This document shows positions 42,236 through 50,228 of a stretch of 64,000 nt of DNA, one piece after another (within the stretch, counting starts at the first letter, position 1; each line of letters starts with the position of its first letter). The stretch comes from PHAA01 sp963665865 (GTDB lineage: Bacteria > Bacillota > Syntrophomonadia > Syntrophomonadales > Syntrophomonadaceae): NCBI GenBank assembly GCA_963665865.2, contig CAXXWF010000001.1, positions 3,348,001 through 3,412,000 of the forward strand, given 5' to 3'. The notes below the pieces were generated by a model. It made no database searches. It saw only the letters and a program-made list of their open reading frames with translations, and was not told where the DNA came from. Both the position numbers and the translations under genes were made by a program.

Positions 42236-43837
42236 TTATAGGTTTGCAAAACTTACGTGTTTTATCCAGTTCATATCATCGCGCTGCGGGTAATCAGAGC
42301 GAAAATGGCCGCCCCGGCTTTCTTTGCGCCACAATGCGGCTTGTATTACTATACGGGCTACGGTTAACATGTTTATCATTTCCATATAGGCCAGAGGGTC
42401 ATCCCCCTGACACAGGAAGTTGTATAAATGTTCTATCTTCAGACTGGCTCTTTTGAGCCCGGTGTAATCTCTTATTATACCTACATCAGTCCACATAGTT
42501 GCTTGCAGCTCAGCTTTGGCCGCAGCTGGGGTAATGCCTTGCACCGGTGGGATGTGCACCCAGTCATTATCGAAATCCTTGTATATTTCTTCTTCCTTGA
42601 CCCGGCGCTGGTACATAATTTCTCCAGCATTGGCCACTATCCGTTCTCCAAATACGATTCCTTCCAGCAGGGAGTTACTGGCCAGTCGATTGGCGCCATG
42701 TACCCCCGTACAGGCAGCTTCACCGCAGGCGTAGAGTCCATTAATGCCTGTCTCGCCGCGCGTATTGGTCTTTATCCCGCCCATGGTATAATGAGCCCCT
42801 GGGGACACAGGCACCATGTTTTTCTCGATATCTATACCACGCTGCAAACAAGTACGGTAGATGTTGGGGAAGCGGTCTTTGGCCCCTGGTATCCTGGACA
42901 TATCTAAATATACAAATTCACTGCCGGTCAGGGTTGTTTCACTTAATATGGCTCGGGAAACTACATCCCGAGGTGCCAGTTCCTCCATGGTACTGTATTT
43001 GCTCATAAATCTATCCCCAAGGGTATTGTACAATAAACCCCCTTCGCCGCGCACTGACTCGGAGATAAGGAAACGCTGGGTATCATGACTGAAGAGTACG
43101 GTGGGATGAAATTGAATAAATTCCATATCGGTAAGTTCACAGCCCATCCGGAAGGCGGCTGCCATGCCGTCAGCGGTGGCAATATCCGGATTGGTGGTAT
43201 TCTGATACAGCTGTCCGGCACCACCGGTGGCGATGATGGTAGCCCGAGCTATGTAAACGGACTTTTGTCCGCTGGTACTGTCGTAAACCAAGGCTCCGTG
43301 GCATTCCCTCCGCTCGTCATTACCCAGCAGGTCAATCAGGAAATGGTCCTCTTTTATGTCTATATTACGGTTGGTGATACAATTATTGACCAGGGCTACT
43401 CTAATGGCCTCTCCGGTAGCATCGGCTGCGTGCAGTATACGAGCCCGCCCGTGAGCTCCTTCGCGTGTGAAAGCTATACTCCCGTCTTTCATATCAAAGG
43501 ATGCTCCGGCGTCTATCAGTTCTCGGACCCGATCAGGTCCTTCGCTGACCAGAACATCCACGGCGGCAATGTCACAAAGCCCGGCTCCGGCTTCCAGCGT
43601 GTCTTCCAGATGCAAAAAAGGGGAATCTTCTTCATGCACTGCTGCTGCAATTCCCCCCTGAGCCAATCCAGTATTAGAATCTTTTAATGTCTTTTTGGTC
43701 AATACCACCACCTGGCCATGGGCAGATGCTTTTAGGGCGGTGAAGAGGCCTGCAATTCCGCTGCCAATAATCAGGAAGTCAGTATAGAAGAGGGGAGTGT
43801 TTTTCTCCAACTCCCCAATATATCTCGTCGTTATCAA
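42236..43837 (-). CDS. nadB: L-aspartate oxidase
   Basis: A 533-residue FAD enzyme that oxidises aspartate to iminoaspartate for NAD synthesis; in an anaerobe fumarate is the probable acceptor. The FAD motif is IIGSGIAGLFTAL (residues 23-35). Further marks are TREGAHGRARILHAADATG and HYTMGGIKTNTRGETGINGLYACGE (in parts), with GANRLASNSLLEG. The C-terminal helical domain carries RESRGGHFRSDYPQRDD. A TTG start is used after GGTGAAGG. Without nadA in the window, quinolinate synthase must be encoded elsewhere. Confidence 0.95.
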   Translation of the reverse strand: MITTRYIGELEKNTPLFYTDFLIIGSGIAGLFTALKASAHGQVVVLTKKTLKDSNTGLAQGGIAAAVHEEDSPFLHLEDTLEAGAGLCDIAAVDVLVSEGPDRVRELIDAGASFDMKDGSIAFTREGAHGRARILHAADATGEAIRVALVNNCITNRNIDIKEDHFLIDLLGNDERRECHGALVYDSTSGQKSVYIARATIIATGGAGQLYQNTTNPDIATADGMAAAFRMGCELTDMEFIQFHPTVLFSHDTQRFLISESVRGEGGLLYNTLGDRFMSKYSTMEELAPRDVVSRAILSETTLTGSEFVYLDMSRIPGAKDRFPNIYRTCLQRGIDIEKNMVPVSPGAHYTMGGIKTNTRGETGINGLYACGEAACTGVHGANRLASNSLLEGIVFGERIVANAGEIMYQRRVKEEEIYKDFDNDWVHIPPVQGITPAAAKAELQATMWTDVGIIRDYTGLKRASLKIEHLYNFLCQGDDPLAYMEMINMLTVARIVIQAALWRKESRGGHFRSDYPQRDDMNWIKHVSFANL

Positions 43838-44127
43838 TTTTAACCTTCACCGCCTTATTAATTGCCGGGCATACATATCTAAAGCTGCTTTTTAGCACCC
43901 TTAAATGTATGCCTCCAGATTTAGAAATTCACATGTCATTCTGAACGAAGTGAAGCAACCTCAATAGTATCGGTTACGGCACATGGGTAGTCCCCGGAGG
44001 GGGAATCTTGCCCAACCGTAAGCTAGCTCCTTCGTTAACACTCAGGATATCAAAACTAGGATTCGCTCCCGCCAGACCACTATTTTTATAGGTGGCTGCG
44101 GCCTTCGGCTATGCGAGGTTAGTATGG
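43838..44127. repeat. Intergenic stretch with degenerate long repeat element
   Basis: No gene. 43934-44051 is a decayed long version of the second family (tgtcattctgaacgaag..., tagtccccggagggggaatctt..., ccttcgttaacactcaggat). 44092-44125 repeats the tail seen at 22711-22750. An imperfect inverted repeat gggcatacat/atgtatgcc lies at 43875-43912 and could end the panD transcript's opposite strand or belong to the repeat. Confidence 0.6.
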
Positions 44128-44499
44128 CTATTCGTATTTTCCCAAACAGGTCTTCTTAATCTCGTTTTTTTCATCAACGAAAACTAGTCTGGGCTTATAA
44201 TTCTGACACTCTTCATCATTTAGAATGGTATAAGTTAGGATGATTATGATATCTCCACGCACGGCCAGACGAGCGGCAGCTCCATTTAAACACATTATGC
44301 CTGAACCCGCTTGCCCTTCGATTACGTATGTTTCAAAGCGTTCCCCATTATTATTGTTAACGATGGTTACTTTTTCGTTTTCAATAATATTGGCGGCATC
44401 CATAATGTCTTTATCAATGGTAATGCTGCCTACATAGTTCAGATCAGCCTCGGTAACTACAGCCCGATGAATTTTTGATTTCAGCATGTAGCGAAGCAC
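44128..44499 (-). CDS. panD: Aspartate 1-decarboxylase proenzyme
   Basis: A 123-residue pyruvoyl enzyme that makes beta-alanine from aspartate for pantothenate. The self-cleavage site Gly24-Ser25 is intact in LNYVGSITID, giving the pyruvoyl group on the alpha chain. Other marks are VTIVNNNNGERFETYVI and MCLNGAAARLAVRGD. A GTG start follows GGAGGTGTAGACC. It is last in panB-panC-panD, 3 bases after panC. Confidence 0.96.
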   Translation of the reverse strand: MLRYMLKSKIHRAVVTEADLNYVGSITIDKDIMDAANIIENEKVTIVNNNNGERFETYVIEGQAGSGIMCLNGAAARLAVRGDIIIILTYTILNDEECQNYKPRLVFVDEKNEIKKTCLGKYE

Positions 44500-44502
44500 G
44501 GT

Positions 44503-45351
44503 CTACACCTCCACAATCAGGTTATCAATTAATCTGGTTGTTCCGAATTTAACTGCTAGGGCGATTAAGGCCCGGTCCTTAATCTCTTCAATATCTGCCA
44601 AATCGTTGGCGTCATAAATTTCGGCATATACGATATTGGCTTCGGGGCTCAATTTAATAGTCTTCTCCAATAACTTTTTCACCTGGTCAACATTTTTCTC
44701 TCCCGACTCGATAAGCTCCCGCGCCGCCTGCAGTGACCTATTTAAGATCAGCGCCTGCGCTCTCTGTTCTTCATTTAGATATACATTGCGGGAACTAAGG
44801 GCCAATCCATCAATTTCTCTGACAATGGGCACCCTTACGATACTCAAAGGGAAATTGAGGTCTTTTACCATTTTCTCAATAATCATAACTTGCTGGGCGT
44901 CTTTCTGTCCAAAAAAGGCCAGGTCTGGTATACAAATATGGAATAGTTTGCTCACTACGGTGGTTACGCCCCGGAAATGGCCGGGCCGCGATTGGCTGCA
45001 GAGTTTCTTGGTCATTTCGGCTTCCACTTCCACGAAGCTGCCGTAGTTAGATGGATACATTTCTTTAATGGAAGGAGCAAATATTGCATCAACCGCCCCT
45101 TGTTCCAGCAGCCCACTGTCTTTTTCCAGATCACGCGGATAATCTTCAAAGTCCTCGCCTGCCCCAAATTGAATGGGGTTTACAAATATCGAAACTACTA
45201 CTATATCACAGCTGCGTCGGGCTTCCCTGACCAGGGCCATATGGCCCTGGTGCAGGTATCCCATAGTGGGCACTAACCCAATGGTCTTGCCCCCGCGTTT
45301 CTGTTCTTTACACCAATCTTGCATGGCTTTAACACTTGTAAATGTCTGCAT
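44503..45351 (-). CDS. panC: Pantothenate synthetase
   Basis: A 282-residue ATP-dependent ligase joining pantoate with beta-alanine. It has the cytidylyltransferase-like motif VPTMGYLHQGHMALVREAR (HxGH), then VVSIFVNPIQFGAGEDFEDYPR, FGQKDAQQVMIIEKMV and LALSSRNVYL (KMSKS-like region). The start is ATG. It lies 14 bases after panB. Length and motif order are standard. Confidence 0.97.
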   Translation of the reverse strand: MQTFTSVKAMQDWCKEQKRGGKTIGLVPTMGYLHQGHMALVREARRSCDIVVVSIFVNPIQFGAGEDFEDYPRDLEKDSGLLEQGAVDAIFAPSIKEMYPSNYGSFVEVEAEMTKKLCSQSRPGHFRGVTTVVSKLFHICIPDLAFFGQKDAQQVMIIEKMVKDLNFPLSIVRVPIVREIDGLALSSRNVYLNEEQRAQALILNRSLQAARELIESGEKNVDQVKKLLEKTIKLSPEANIVYAEIYDANDLADIEEIKDRALIALAVKFGTTRLIDNLIVEV

Positions 45352-45365
45352 TGTTAATCCTCTTT

Positions 45366-46196
45366 TTAATATAGTTTCTGTAAGATGTCATCATTGATCG
45401 TAAAGCTGTGTTCCTCGCCTGGAAATGTCCCCTCTTCCACTTCTCTTTTGTAATCCTGCAGCGCAGAGATAATCAAGGGTTCCAGGTTGGCAAACTTCTT
45501 TACAAATTTAGGGACATGTCCGCTGGTCATTCCGAGCATATCATTTATAACGAGTACCTGCCCATCACAGTAGACACCTGCCCCTATGCCGATAGTGGGT
45601 ATCGACACCTCGGCGGTTACCCGCTGAGCCAGCTTGGCAGGTACGCCCTCCAAAACGATGGCAAAGACTCCCGCTGCATCCAATGCTATCGCATCCTTAA
45701 TCAGCTTGTTGGCTGTTTCTAAATCTTTGCCCTGCACTTTGAAACCCCCAAATGCATTTACCGACTGCGGGGTCAGCCCAATATGTCCCATTACCGGAAT
45801 CTGGGCATCCAAAATAGCCTTGACGGTTGCAATTCTTTCTTGTCCGCCTTCCAGCTTTACCGCCTGTACCCCGGCTTCCTGCACTAACCGTCCGGCGTTC
45901 CGCACCGCTTCCTCGATGGATATATGATAGGACAAAAACGGCATATCGCCCACTACCATTGCATTGCGGGTTCCCCTCACTACGGCTTTGGAATGATGAA
46001 TCATATCATCCATGGTTACGGCTAAGGTGTTCTCATAACCGAGAACTACATTGCCTAACGAATCACCCACCAGGATCATATCTATTCCGGCTTTATCCAC
46101 CAGCATGGCGGTAGAATAATCATAAGCAGTCACCATACTAATCCGTTCTTGCTTAAGCCTCTTTTCTTTGAGACTGGCGGTGGAAGTTCTTGCCAT
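45366..46196 (-). CDS. panB: 3-methyl-2-oxobutanoate hydroxymethyltransferase
   Basis: A 276-residue TIM-barrel enzyme forming ketopantoate from alpha-ketoisovalerate and methylene-tetrahydrofolate. Visible marks are ISMVTAYDYSTAMLVDKAGIDMILVGDSLG in its usual position, MPFLSYHIS, VKLEGGQE, GHIGLTPQSVNAFGGFKVQG and IGIGAGVYCDGQVLVINDMLG. The ATG follows GAGGAGG and lies 44 bases inside the 3' end of the DUF2520 gene, suggesting coupling of the two. Confidence 0.97.
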   Translation of the reverse strand: MARTSTASLKEKRLKQERISMVTAYDYSTAMLVDKAGIDMILVGDSLGNVVLGYENTLAVTMDDMIHHSKAVVRGTRNAMVVGDMPFLSYHISIEEAVRNAGRLVQEAGVQAVKLEGGQERIATVKAILDAQIPVMGHIGLTPQSVNAFGGFKVQGKDLETANKLIKDAIALDAAGVFAIVLEGVPAKLAQRVTAEVSIPTIGIGAGVYCDGQVLVINDMLGMTSGHVPKFVKKFANLEPLIISALQDYKREVEEGTFPGEEHSFTINDDILQKLY

Positions 46197-47109
46197 ACGT
46201 TAACCTCCTCACTGAATTAGTTGAATTAATATACTCCAGTTCCTCTGTAAAAACCTGTTGAAATGCTTGCATAGTCTGTTCATCAATGGTACCCTTTTCC
46301 CGCGCAATAGGCGCAGTATAACTGCCCAGCAGTGTATAGAGCTTCACCAGTTCGGGAGCCATCTCTTCCATACACTCCAGGTGTTTATTAATGGTCGATA
46401 TATCACCCCGGGCAATCGGTCCGGTAAGCGCACTGGGTATACCTATATTTTCCACGTTATTTATCGTACCCCGGACCAGGGGCATAAGCGCCCGGGTAGC
46501 CATGCTGGCTGGTATGCCAGTCGATTCCAGTAGTTTCATACCCAGATCCAGCACGGTAACCAGATAGTTGGATACTACACATGCTCCCGCATGATACAGG
46601 GGTTTAGCTTTTCGGTCGATGAAAAAATATTCCCCGTCCAGAGATTCAACAATACAAACCGCAGCACCATAAGCCCCTTTATCCCCTTCAATGCTGAATA
46701 CCGAACCAGGAAGGTTTTCTATGGCTCCTTCCAGGTTGGCAAAGGACTGTAAAGGGTGGACCGATAATACCTGCGCCCCAAATTCTTTGGCTCTATCCAA
46801 TATTTCCGATGACTGAGCACCGCTCATGTGAACAATAACCTGTCCCGGATGAAAAGCCTGGCCATCAGCCAGTTCATCCACAATCTGTTGAATAGCGCTG
46901 TCACTAGAAGTAATAAACAATATATCAGCCGAGCGAGCAACGTCCTGGGGGTCTAAATAAGCTGCACATCCGATCCGTTCCACTAGCTGCCTCGTAGATT
47001 CGGATTGAATATCATGCACACCCGTAATCTCGTAGCCTTTGGCATTTAGAACCACTCCAATAGCCGTTCCTACAACTCCCGACCCGATAATACCCATCTT
47101 TTTTTGCAA
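46153..47109 (-). CDS. Rossmann-like DUF2520 oxidoreductase, candidate ketopantoate reductase
   Basis: A protein of about 318 residues. An N-terminal NAD(P)-binding motif (MGIIGSGVVGTAIGVVLNAK) starts right after the start codon, and the all-helical C-terminal half is typical of DUF2520 (KPLYHAGACVVSNYLVTVLD). The TTG start at 47109 follows AAGGAGG by 6 bases; the longer frame is rejected. Its fold class resembles 6-phosphogluconate dehydrogenase-like reductases, including PanE-type ketopantoate reductases. It overlaps panB, and no panE is present in the panBCD block, so it could supply the missing ketopantoate reduction. This is inference; the family has no agreed activity that I can cite. 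Confidence 0.8.
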   Translation of the reverse strand: MQKKMGIIGSGVVGTAIGVVLNAKGYEITGVHDIQSESTRQLVERIGCAAYLDPQDVARSADILFITSSDSAIQQIVDELADGQAFHPGQVIVHMSGAQSSEILDRAKEFGAQVLSVHPLQSFANLEGAIENLPGSVFSIEGDKGAYGAAVCIVESLDGEYFFIDRKAKPLYHAGACVVSNYLVTVLDLGMKLLESTGIPASMATRALMPLVRGTINNVENIGIPSALTGPIARGDISTINKHLECMEEMAPELVKLYTLLGSYTAPIAREKGTIDEQTMQAFQQVFTEELEYINSTNSVRRLTYGKNFHRQSQRKEA

Positions 47110-47227
47110 GATAATCCTCCTTAAAAAATGGGTCGAAAAACGCCCTCGACCCTCTCTTTTTTTCATCGTCTTGTTCTCATAAAGATACAAGCGTGTCTAT
47201 CCAGGAGTACCGGTGGGAATTAAATTT

Positions 47228-47719
47228 TTACAATTTTCGTATGTCGCTGACGTCAGCGCTGTCGATTAGTCTATTCAACACCTCCATGATTTTCGCCCCG
47301 TCCGGAAATACTAATTCAGGAGCTATTTCCTGCAACGGGATCAGTACAAACAATCTTTGCAACAAATAGGGATGGGGAACCTTCAGTTCCTCCAGGTCAA
47401 TTGTCTCCCTTCCGTACAGGAGAACATCCAGATCTATAGTCCGGGGACCCCAGCGCACGTCTCTCTGGCGTCCCAATTTAATTTCAATATCCTGCAGCCG
47501 GTGCAGTAAATCCAGTGGTAATAATTCGGTCTCTATTTCAATGACCTGGTTGATAAAATCTTCCTGGTCAGTTTTGCCCCAGGGGGGTGTCTGATATAGT
47601 GATGACGCTTGCTTAATGTAAACGTCATCCATAGCCTCTATTAAAAGGTGGGCTCTGGCAAGGTTTTCTGCCTTATTTCCCACATTTGAGCCCAAACCAA
47701 TGTATACTTTGTTATTCAT
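47228..47719 (-). CDS. folK: 2-amino-4-hydroxy-6-hydroxymethyldihydropteridine pyrophosphokinase
   Basis: A 163-residue HPPK. It transfers pyrophosphate from ATP to the pterin before condensation with pABA. The motifs are VYIGLGSNVGNKAENL, QTPPWGKTDQEDFINQVIEI and RDVRWGPRTIDLDVLLYG (ATP/Mg site), then VPHPYLLQRLFVLIPL. ATG at 47719 after AGAGGGTGA gives the normal N-terminus; the longer frame overlaps folB. It is the last gene of folP-folB-folK. Confidence 0.96.
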   Translation of the reverse strand: MNNKVYIGLGSNVGNKAENLARAHLLIEAMDDVYIKQASSLYQTPPWGKTDQEDFINQVIEIETELLPLDLLHRLQDIEIKLGRQRDVRWGPRTIDLDVLLYGRETIDLEELKVPHPYLLQRLFVLIPLQEIAPELVFPDGAKIMEVLNRLIDSADVSDIRKL

Positions 47720-47767
47720 AGTGGTTTCACCCTCTAAGCTAGCATAAACCCAAGGGAAGAGCAAGCC

Positions 47768-48130
47768 TTATTTTTGGAAACGTCTAATTTTTACGGCAAA
47801 GTATGCAAACTCTCCCTGGACGGGTGCCTCAGGCTTGTAGACCGTCACTGCCACACTTTGCAGGATGGGAAAAGCGGATAATAAATTCCTGGCGATTCGA
47901 TCGGCTAGGGCTTCTATCAGGTTATAGCTTGGCCCGGTTACAATTTGTTCTACCAAGTGGAAGGCCTGGTCATAGTTGACGGTATTCTGCAAATCATCCG
48001 TCTGCCCAGCATTTTCAAGATCGAGAAACATTTCCAGATCCACCTTAAATGGCTGCGGAGTGGTTTTTTCCTGGGGCTCTACTCCATGACAGGCTTGAAA
48101 AGTCAGTCCGCGGGCTATGATGCTATCCAT
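47768..48130 (-). CDS. folB: Dihydroneopterin aldolase
   Basis: A 120-residue aldolase that releases glycolaldehyde from dihydroneopterin. IIARGLTFQACHGVEPQEKT is the family N-terminus, with the active-site Glu in the CHGVEPQEK loop. NYDQAFHLVEQIV and YNLIEALADRIARNLL follow, and the C-terminus has VTVYKPEAP with the catalytic Lys. It overlaps folP by 8 bases and precedes folK. Confidence 0.95.
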   Translation of the reverse strand: MDSIIARGLTFQACHGVEPQEKTTPQPFKVDLEMFLDLENAGQTDDLQNTVNYDQAFHLVEQIVTGPSYNLIEALADRIARNLLSAFPILQSVAVTVYKPEAPVQGEFAYFAVKIRRFQK

Positions 48131-49316
48131 TGCTTAACCTCACTGCATCAGCCATGACAGCTGCCCTTTTGGTTTCGCGCACATCGTGCACCCGCACTAT
48201 ATTCGCTCCATTCATGATGCCCATAACCACTACTGCCAGGCTCCCTTCCAAACGGTCCCCGGGTTCCAAATCCAGGGTGCGGCCAATAAAATTCTTCCGG
48301 GAAGCACCCAGCAGAATTGGGCGGCCGATACTTCGGAAATCCTGGAGGTTATTTATGAGCAACAGATTTTCCGTTAAGGATTTGCCGAAGCCCACTCCGG
48401 GATCAATTATAATGTGTTCTACGCTTAGCCCGGAGTTAACTGCACTATCCATTGATTGCCGTAAATCCAGGATGATATCGGCTACTAGATCCTTATAGGC
48501 TTCATCAGTCCTAATCTGCATCCGATTATGCATTAAGACCACCGGAGCCTGCCATTTAACAAGTACATCCAGCAATTTCGCATCCATTTCGAAACCACCA
48601 ATGTCATTAATAATATGGGCGCCTTGCTCCAGAGCTGCTTCGGCTACTCGGGCGCGGAAGGTATCGACCGAAATGGTCAGGTTGTGGGCGGCAAGTCTCT
48701 TAATAACCGGCAGGACGCGCTGGATTTCCTCAGACTCGTCCACCATAATGGAAGCTGGACGCGAAGATGCCCCCCCTATATCGATGATATCAGCCCCTGC
48801 TTCTACCATTGCCAATGCGTGCGCAACTGCCTGATCGCAATCAAAAAAACGCCCACCATCCGAAAAGGAATCAGGCGTAACATTAAGTATTCCCATTATC
48901 ATAGTTTTTTGGCCGATCGTCAGCCTGCTGCCATGAGCCAGTGGTATATCCCAGCTTCTGGTTTCCAGAGCCGCCAGGATAGCTTCTATTTCTCCCGCCA
49001 CGGTTTTCAATCCGAAAGGCTGCAGTTTCAATTTTTCCACCAGCAGCCGATAGTGCTTCAAGGTTCCCATCAGGAGTACATCATTACTGCCTTCGATATT
49101 CAGGGCATCTTTAGCTACCGCCGCCTCTCCCCCTTTGGAAAGCATTTCCTGTTTAAGGATGTTAGCTCCCCGGTTGGAGATATTTTTAAGTTTGATACAT
49201 TTAAAGACTGCCTTGGGAATCATGACTCCAATACCTGGCGCAGTGGAGCCGATTTCTTCCAGTATATGCTTGGCTTCCTGCTGATTCGTTATCAGCACTG
49301 CATGATGCCCGTTCAT
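48123..49316 (-). CDS. folP: Dihydropteroate synthase with N-terminal extension
   Basis: A 397-residue protein; the catalytic TIM barrel starts near residue 125 with IMGILNVTPDSFSDGGRFFD. It continues with GADIIDIGGASSRPAS, SVDTFRARVAEAALEQGAHIINDIGG (in parts), PVVLMHNR and IIDPGVGFGKSLTENLLLI. It couples the pterin pyrophosphate to pABA. The first 120 residues (LITNQQEAKHILEEIGSTAP, RGANILKQEMLSKGGEAAVA) are an extra domain seen in many clostridial and archaeal homologues and absent from E. coli FolP. Its role is unclear. Confidence 0.95.
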   Translation of the reverse strand: MNGHHAVLITNQQEAKHILEEIGSTAPGIGVMIPKAVFKCIKLKNISNRGANILKQEMLSKGGEAAVAKDALNIEGSNDVLLMGTLKHYRLLVEKLKLQPFGLKTVAGEIEAILAALETRSWDIPLAHGSRLTIGQKTMIMGILNVTPDSFSDGGRFFDCDQAVAHALAMVEAGADIIDIGGASSRPASIMVDESEEIQRVLPVIKRLAAHNLTISVDTFRARVAEAALEQGAHIINDIGGFEMDAKLLDVLVKWQAPVVLMHNRMQIRTDEAYKDLVADIILDLRQSMDSAVNSGLSVEHIIIDPGVGFGKSLTENLLLINNLQDFRSIGRPILLGASRKNFIGRTLDLEPGDRLEGSLAVVVMGIMNGANIVRVHDVRETKRAAVMADAVRLSNG

Positions 49317-49384
49317 ATCTATACCTCATACGAGTAACCGAAAAGACGCTGGTTCGCTGCGCTCACACACAGACCTTTATGATT

Positions 49385-49483
49385 AACGCGGACCTAAAGT
49401 CGGACTACTAATTAGACTGTAACGGAAGAATTTAGAAAAGTCTGCGAAAATCATAATTGTCAGCGTCGTCCGCGTCTATCGTT
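49385..49483. repeat. Inverted pair of 'GACGCGGAC' repeat fragments
   Basis: taacgcggacctaaagtcgg near 49385 faces gtctgcgaaaatcataattg...cgtccgcgtctatcgtt at 49437-49483. The second half is the inverse of the elements at 23390 and 58522. It lies in the folP–HD-protein gap. Confidence 0.6.
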
Positions 49484-49494
49484 CTCTAATTCTT

Positions 49495-50019
49495 TTAGTA
49501 TTCGAAGGCTCTAACACTCATTTCTTGGGTGGCTCTTTTAGGACAGTTACTGCGTTCTTCACATTGGTCGCAAATCCGGGACAGGTTGTCGGCTCTATGT
49601 ATTCTTTCCCCCAGGAAACTCATATCTTGACTTATATTACGATGTTCATAGATAGCCCGACAAATGTGATTTATCTCATTCGCATTGAAAAAGGCCCGCG
49701 GAAGTATATCCCGGGCCAATCTGGCTCCAGAGGCAGCATGGTCAACCCCGTCCTGGATCTCTTGCCACTTGGCAATGTCATGCATAAGTCCGGCAGCATA
49801 AATGGTCTCTTTAGCAGCTAGTTTACCGCTTAACCCAACTTCTTGGGCAAAGTAGCTCAGGTCATTATGTTCCAAAACCAGAATGTAGGCTATGCGAGCC
49901 ACATCAATATGATGCTGTAATCCATGTTGGCAGTATTTTATGCCTTTTTCCTCATCTGTATTGTATTTAATATATTCACCGTACTGTTTATCTTTTAAAA
50001 GCAGTTCGATTCTTTTCAA
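49495..50019 (-). CDS. HD-domain phosphohydrolase-like protein with C-terminal Cys cluster
   Basis: A 174-residue protein. The HD metal site is spread over GLQHHIDVARIAYIL, AAGLMHDIAKWQEI and DHAASGARLARDIL, followed by a His in IYEHRN. The C-terminus has RICDQCEERSNCPKRA, where CxxC and a third Cys could bind zinc or a metal cluster. A TTG start follows AGGGGGCAGACAC. HD proteins of this type act on nucleotides or phosphoesters; the substrate here is unknown. It lies between folP and ftsH. Confidence 0.75.
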   Translation of the reverse strand: MKRIELLLKDKQYGEYIKYNTDEEKGIKYCQHGLQHHIDVARIAYILVLEHNDLSYFAQEVGLSGKLAAKETIYAAGLMHDIAKWQEIQDGVDHAASGARLARDILPRAFFNANEINHICRAIYEHRNISQDMSFLGERIHRADNLSRICDQCEERSNCPKRATQEMSVRAFEY

Positions 50020-50111
50020 GTGTCTGCCCCCTGATAAGTATTCTGCTCTAGGTATTATATTAAATACCGCAATTAAAAATACTGCTATTAATCAAATAAA
50101 CTTAGGCTTCA

Positions 50112-50189
50112 TGGGACACGGGGACAGGTCCGCTGTCCCACTCAGTAGGTTTAAGTAAGTGGGACAGCGGACCTGTCCCCTCTGTCCCA
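50112..50189. repeat. Double GGGGAC cassette (31-bp inverted pair)
   Basis: tgggacacggggacaggtcc...gctgtcccact (50112-50142) and agtgggacagcggacctgtc...tctgtccca (50158-50189) pair with about two mismatches and a 15-base loop. Each arm is itself bracketed by tgggaca/tgtccca. It lies between ftsH and the HD gene. Confidence 0.8.
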
Positions 50190-50228
50190 AAGCCGCGTTC
50201 GTCATGAGACGTCAGCGTAAGTCCATGT

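Noticed and set aside
43085..43687. Plus-strand open frame of 200 codons opposite nadB
   Set aside because: It is antisense to conserved nadB coding sequence; its residues reflect the reverse codons of that gene.
48615..49337. Plus-strand open frame of 240 codons opposite folP
   Set aside because: It is a shadow of folP with no recognisable domain.
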